From: UBA1756 sp045132235
GTDB lineage: Bacteria > Bacteroidota > Bacteroidia > Bacteroidales > WCHB1-69
Length of the DNA stretch: 64,000 nucleotides
Assembly: GCA_045132235.1 (NCBI GenBank)
Contig: JBGURX010000001.1
Span: 1-64,000, forward strand
Direction of reading: 5' to 3'
Notes under the pieces: model-generated
Told to the model about the DNA's origin: nothing
The model's database searches: none
What the model saw: only the letters and a program-made list of their open reading frames with translations
Shown: piece after piece, positions 60,085-64,000 of the stretch
How positions within the stretch are numbered: the first letter of the stretch is position 1
How the letters are laid out: each line of letters opens with the position of its first letter
Made by a program: the position numbers and the translations under genes

Positions 60085-60092
60085 TATCTTTA
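60085..60092 (+). promoter_or_regulatory. Weak -7 box upstream of sbcD
   Basis: TATCTTTA differs from TAnnTTTG at the last base; the following CAGCGG is like the extension seen at stronger promoters. It is 65 nt before the ATG. Confidence 0.4.
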
Positions 60093-60156
60093 CAGCGGAA
60101 AAAAATATGTTGAAACGTCATTCAGCATCTTCATAAACATCTCAAAATCAATATCT

Positions 60157-61386
60157 ATGAAAATCCTTCATACCAGCGACTGGCACCTCGGGCACACCCT
60201 GCACGACCATGACCGCGAAGAGGAGCAGCGCGATTTTCTCTCACAGTTAGTCGCCATCATCGGCGAAGAGCGCCCCGACGCGATGGTGGTTTGCGGTGAC
60301 ATTTTCGACCGTCCGCAGCCGCCGCTTTGGGCACGGGAACTCTATACCGAAACGCTGCTGCAAATCCACGACAGCTACCCTGCCATCCAAATGGTCGTCA
60401 CGGCGGGCAACCACGACAGCAAGTCGATGCTGCAGTTGGAGGGAAAGGTATGGGAGCGGCTGAACATCCGCGTGGTCGGGCAGGTGGAGCGCAATGCCGA
60501 CGGCAGTGTCAACCTCGGCCGCCACATCGTGCCGGTGGAGAATGGCAACGGGACGCTTCTCGGCTTCATCATCGCTGTGCCGCACATCTACGAAAGCGCA
60601 TTCCCCGTGTTGTCGGAAGAGGTGGCCAACGAGCAGCGGCAACAATACTTCTATCAGGCGCTGCTGGACGAGACCGCCAGTCAAAACCCGCAGGGGCTTC
60701 CCGTGGTGCTGACCGCGCATACGGCAGTGAGCGGCAGCAACTTCGCCGGCCACGACTTCAACAACTATATCGGTGGCATCGACACCGTAGGGCAGGACAC
60801 TTTCGGCACCGGCTACGACTATCTTGCCCTCGGTCACATCCACCAACCCCAGACTCTCAGCGGCAACGGCCCGACAGCCCGCTACTGCGGCACTCCCCTC
60901 ACCCTCCACTTCGACGAACACGGCAACCACGGCGTTACCATCGTCAACCTTGAAAAAGGACAAAAACCTGACATCGAACATATTACCATCAAAAACTGCC
61001 GTCCCCTCCTCACCATCCCCAACGAGGCAGCCCCCTTCGACAAGGTATTGTCTGCCATTGAGGCACTCCCTAACGACGAAAAATCATACCTGAGACTGCA
61101 TGTGCTGCTGAACGGTCCGCTGCCGCCCAACTATATTGTTTCCATCCAACAAACCCTCCAAGGCAAGCAAGCGGAATATTGCTGTATCAAGACAGAAACC
61201 CTTAAAACAAAAGAAGATACATCCAATCCCATCTCACACTCCTTTGACCCTGACAACATGCCCTCGCCATTGGAACTGGCAAAAATCCATTATCAAAAAC
61301 TTTATCATACAGAGATGGATCAAGAGATGGCAGACATGCTGGAGGTGGCCATCCGCAATGTTCAAAAACATCACGAACAAGCATAA
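60157..61386 (+). CDS. sbcD: Exonuclease subunit SbcD
   Basis: The 409-residue protein has the Mre11-type metallophosphoesterase motifs: HTSDWHLGHTLHDHDREEEQ (start), VVCGDIFDRP, VTAGNHDSKSML, LTAHTAVSGSN and LALGHIHQPQ. It is the nuclease part of the SbcCD complex that opens hairpins and cleans DNA ends. The C-terminal cap domain runs from about 270 to 409. It ends 5 nt before sbcC, as in many genomes. Nothing is missing. Confidence 0.96.
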   Translation: MKILHTSDWHLGHTLHDHDREEEQRDFLSQLVAIIGEERPDAMVVCGDIFDRPQPPLWARELYTETLLQIHDSYPAIQMVVTAGNHDSKSMLQLEGKVWERLNIRVVGQVERNADGSVNLGRHIVPVENGNGTLLGFIIAVPHIYESAFPVLSEEVANEQRQQYFYQALLDETASQNPQGLPVVLTAHTAVSGSNFAGHDFNNYIGGIDTVGQDTFGTGYDYLALGHIHQPQTLSGNGPTARYCGTPLTLHFDEHGNHGVTIVNLEKGQKPDIEHITIKNCRPLLTIPNEAAPFDKVLSAIEALPNDEKSYLRLHVLLNGPLPPNYIVSIQQTLQGKQAEYCCIKTETLKTKEDTSNPISHSFDPDNMPSPLELAKIHYQKLYHTEMDQEMADMLEVAIRNVQKHHEQA

Positions 61387-61391
61387 GCAAG

Positions 61392-64000
61392 ATGAAACTT
61401 ATCACATTAAAAATCAAAAATATAGCTTCCATTGAAGAGGCAGAAATCCATTTCAGTGAAGGACTGTTGGCTGATGCTCCGCGTTTTTTGATTTGCGGCG
61501 ACATGGGGACTGGCAAGAGCACCATTCTCGACAGCATCTGTCTGGCACTCTACAACAACACGCCGCGACTGAGCCAAGCACCTGGCGACAAACGCAACTT
61601 TGGCAGCGACAACATCACCGCGCAGGACCCGCGCAACCTGCTGCGCCATGGAGCCACCGACGGGAGCGTGGAACTCGATTTCGAAGGGGCTGACGGCAAG
61701 CACTATACCGCATTATGGTCAGCAAGACGCTCCAACAACAATTCCCTCCAAAGAGCCCATCATACCCTTACTTGCGGCCAAGAAGTCATCAGTCATAGAA
61801 ATCTCATCGCAGAGCGAATTGAAACGTCAGCCGTCGGGCTCGACTTCCAGCAGTTCTGCCGCACCACCCTTCTCGCCCAAGGGCAGTTCACCCAATTTCT
61901 CAAAAGCAAGGAAAACGAAAAATCGGAAATTCTGGAAAAACTCACCCAGACCGACATCTACTCGGCTGTAGGGAGAGAAATTGCCCGCATCAACCGGGAA
62001 AAAGAGAAGGAATGTTTCACCCTTGAAGCCGAAATCAAAGGAGCACAGCTTCTTACCGATGAGGAAATTGCAGAATTAAACCACCAAATCAATGCCTGCC
62101 ATGAACGCCTTTCTATCTTAAAAAATCAAAAAAATGCATTGGACGAAAAAACACAGTGGCTTGTCCGTCTCAATGATGCGGAAAACAATCGGAAAAAAGC
62201 TGACGGGCAGTTCCAAGAGTTGAAAAATATCATAGAAAGTATTGATTTTCAAAATGAAAGCAAGCTCATCCACGACTGGAACAACAGCAGCGAGGGAAGA
62301 TACCTTTTGCAACAGATTTCTGTTTTGCTCGACAAACAGAACACCTATGAAAATGAGCAAATTCCCATAGGAAAACAGCAATTTGAAAAAGCATCACAAA
62401 TGCTGAACAATTTCAAGGACAATCTATTGCAATCGCAATCAACCCTTGAGGCATTGAAAGGAGAGCTGGTGGCCGACGAGCCACACCGCGAGATGTACCA
62501 AAATGTGCAAACCATCCTTGCACACCTGACCCATGCGCTGAAGCACCGCGAAAATGCGAACCAGCTCAAGAGCCAAAAGCAAACAGCTGAAAATGAACTT
62601 CCCGCATTGAAAAAAAAGGCCGAAGAATGCGTTGCAAACCAAAAGAAAAGCGCCGATGAAGTAAAAAACGCGCAAGTGATGGAGCAGCAGTTGCAACAAC
62701 AGCTTGACGAGCTGCATCCCGAAGAATTGCAGAAGAAGAACGAGGAGGCAGACCAACGGCAACGTCAACTGACCCTCGCGCGCGAGCGGTGCAACAAAGT
62801 GCAAATTCTCCATCAGAATTTGTTGGAAAATGACGACCTCATTCAACAGAACCTTCAGGCGCTATCCGACGAGCAGGAGAACATCAACCGTTTGTCGCCT
62901 ATCGCCGACGAGAGGAAAGCCGAACTGACACGGGCCAAGGAACTTCTGGAGAAAACCACGCTGGCCCTCGGCGATGCCGCCAACACCCTGCGGGCACAGC
63001 TCCACGAGGGTGATACCTGTCCCGTATGCGGCCATACCATTGAAAACCTGATGGATACCGCACCACTCCGGGCCGCCATCGAACCCCAGCAACAGCATGT
63101 AAAACAAGCAGAAGAGCGACTTACCGACGTGACCGGCAAAATCAAAGCGGCGGAACAGGTGGTGAAGAAATATCAGGAGAACATCCAGAATTTAGAAGAA
63201 AAGAAAAGGGTATTGCAAACCAAACAAAAGGCAGCGAGCGACGAAGCAGCCCAAGCTTGTCAAGCCATCCATCTTCCCTTCAATCAGGATATTGCAAAAA
63301 TACTGGACGCCATTTCCGAACAAGAAGAAGGATTGAAAAATCAGAAGCAGTCTCTCATAGAACGGCAGCAGCAAGTCAACGAGCAGTCGAAGGCCATCCT
63401 CGCCCAACAGAAAATTATCAACGAGCTGATACAGAAAGAGAAGCAGGCCGAACTTGCGGTGGAGAAAAGCGCTCACAGCGTGAAGGAGTGCGAAAGCAAT
63501 ATCACCGCCTACGAGAGGCGTATCCGCGAGGAGCTGACATCTGCGAAAACAGAACTGCAAGCCGCAGGCGAACAGGTCAGCTGGAAAGAGTGGAAAACTG
63601 AATGGGAAAATGCTCCCGAGATTTTCGCACAAAAATTACATGATCGTGCGGTTGAGTTCGTAGAAAGAGAAACGAACATCAACAATCTCTCTCAAAATAT
63701 TGAAATCCAAAAAACTCATTTACAGGATATTCAAAATTATCGCAGCAGCATTCTGAAGCAATGGGCTGATTGGGATACCCATACCGAAGAGCGTCTGTCC
63801 GGCACGGATGTCACCGAACGGTGGCAGCAGCTGGCGCGAAATGCCGACCGGTTGCACGTGCTGATTACGGAATGCCGCAACGACCTGAAAGAGAATGAAG
63901 CAAAGCTGGATACCTTTCTGCAACAGCATCCTGACCTTACCCGACAACGCATAGAAGAAATTAGCAAACATCCTATCCATCAAGAATTTATCAACCAACA
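61392..64000 (+). CDS. sbcC: Exonuclease subunit SbcC (5' part, truncated by window end)
   Basis: From the ATG at 61392 the frame stays open to the window end, giving at least 869 residues. The N-terminus carries Walker A FLICGDMGTGKSTILDSI (about 32-49) and the Q-loop in CRTTLLAQGQFTQFLKSKE. Long coiled coils (about 190-530 and 570-860) flank the zinc hook DTCPVCGH at Cys543 and Cys546. It is the ATPase and DNA tether of SbcCD. The C-terminal Walker B half lies beyond the window. Confidence 0.95.
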   Translation, partial: MKLITLKIKNIASIEEAEIHFSEGLLADAPRFLICGDMGTGKSTILDSICLALYNNTPRLSQAPGDKRNFGSDNITAQDPRNLLRHGATDGSVELDFEGADGKHYTALWSARRSNNNSLQRAHHTLTCGQEVISHRNLIAERIETSAVGLDFQQFCRTTLLAQGQFTQFLKSKENEKSEILEKLTQTDIYSAVGREIARINREKEKECFTLEAEIKGAQLLTDEEIAELNHQINACHERLSILKNQKNALDEKTQWLVRLNDAENNRKKADGQFQELKNIIESIDFQNESKLIHDWNNSSEGRYLLQQISVLLDKQNTYENEQIPIGKQQFEKASQMLNNFKDNLLQSQSTLEALKGELVADEPHREMYQNVQTILAHLTHALKHRENANQLKSQKQTAENELPALKKKAEECVANQKKSADEVKNAQVMEQQLQQQLDELHPEELQKKNEEADQRQRQLTLARERCNKVQILHQNLLENDDLIQQNLQALSDEQENINRLSPIADERKAELTRAKELLEKTTLALGDAANTLRAQLHEGDTCPVCGHTIENLMDTAPLRAAIEPQQQHVKQAEERLTDVTGKIKAAEQVVKKYQENIQNLEEKKRVLQTKQKAASDEAAQACQAIHLPFNQDIAKILDAISEQEEGLKNQKQSLIERQQQVNEQSKAILAQQKIINELIQKEKQAELAVEKSAHSVKECESNITAYERRIREELTSAKTELQAAGEQVSWKEWKTEWENAPEIFAQKLHDRAVEFVERETNINNLSQNIEIQKTHLQDIQNYRSSILKQWADWDTHTEERLSGTDVTERWQQLARNADRLHVLITECRNDLKENEAKLDTFLQQHPDLTRQRIEEISKHPIHQEFINQ

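Noticed and set aside
1..64000. CRISPR arrays
   Set aside because: No set of identical 25-40 bp repeats with regular unique spacers was found; the tandem repeats present are 7- or 18-bp without spacers.
1..64000. tRNA and rRNA genes
   Set aside because: No cloverleaf with a T-loop GTTCRA pattern or rRNA core sequence was seen, though I could not run a structure search.

Overview
The window reads as chromosomal DNA of a member of the Bacteroidales (Bacteroidota), probably an uncultured or gut/rumen-type lineage with a moderately GC-rich coding fraction. The evidence is the recurring Bacteroidota promoter signature (TAnnTTTG at -7, several with TTG or TTTG 19 nt upstream), the near absence of Shine-Dalgarno sequences, two secreted proteases carrying type IX secretion (Por) sorting domains, TonB-type outer-membrane proteins, a type-B ribosomal protein L31, and an alternative GlmU-like enzyme. 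I see no phage, no CRISPR array, no tRNA and no rRNA gene.

Layout. 1-6.2 kb: the 3' end of a TonB-type receptor, a RetSat/phytoene-desaturase-like flavoprotein, and a convergent S41 protease / C10 protease pair. 6.2-12.1 kb: a minus-strand run of LMW tyrosine phosphatase, membrane transglutaminase-like protein, SulP transporter, polysaccharide flippase and mannose-1-phosphate guanylyltransferase. 12.2-13.2 kb: a Y1 (RAYT-like) transposase. 13.2-18.9 kb: cinA, a duplicated pair of unknown secreted proteins with internal Por-like modules, and a phosphate-type porin. 18.9-21.7 kb: a B12-dependent ribonucleotide reductase. 22.0-26.7 kb: a self-contained operon of ABC ATPase, ABC permease, YtrA-type GntR regulator, a 30-residue membrane peptide and an outer-membrane receptor, with a near-perfect 24-bp operator over its start site. 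26.8-33.4 kb: orphan histidine kinase, outer-membrane protein, NUDIX, DNA polymerase III delta', MoxR ATPase, SurA-like chaperone and rpmH. 33.5-36.7 kb: a DRTGG / PHP / HATPase triad followed by a MATE pump. 36.7-40.6 kb: zinc-ribbon protein, thioesterase, Ogt, heptose-7-phosphate kinase, CoaE and a metal-binding HMA protein. 40.6-41.9 kb: an IS200-like transposase bracketed by a modular array of palindromes. 42-45 kb: lipoprotein, LolA, AhcY, rhodanese. 45.2-50.7 kb: an unusual group made of a hypothetical protein, an EVE/degenerate-HD/leucine-rich fusion, a membrane AAA+ ATPase and a secreted unknown. 50.9-57 kb: rpmE2, GlmU-like enzyme, Lon and an M28 protease. 56.1-60 kb: ruvB, cdaA, DUF4293, an unknown and lgt on the minus strand. 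60.2-64 kb: sbcD and the 5' part of sbcC.

Most genes serve envelope biogenesis (LolA, Lgt, SurA, heptose and mannose activation, flippase, GlmU-like), DNA maintenance (RuvB, SbcCD, HolB, Ogt) or proteolysis (Lon, S41, C10, M28). The parts that are less ordinary are the GntR/ABC/receptor operon with its microprotein, the transposase-linked palindromes, the fusion protein beside the AAA+ ATPase, the paralogues with internal sorting domains, and a genome-wide-looking set of 7-bp tandem repeats in the gaps between genes. All calls come from reading the sequence only; no database search was run.
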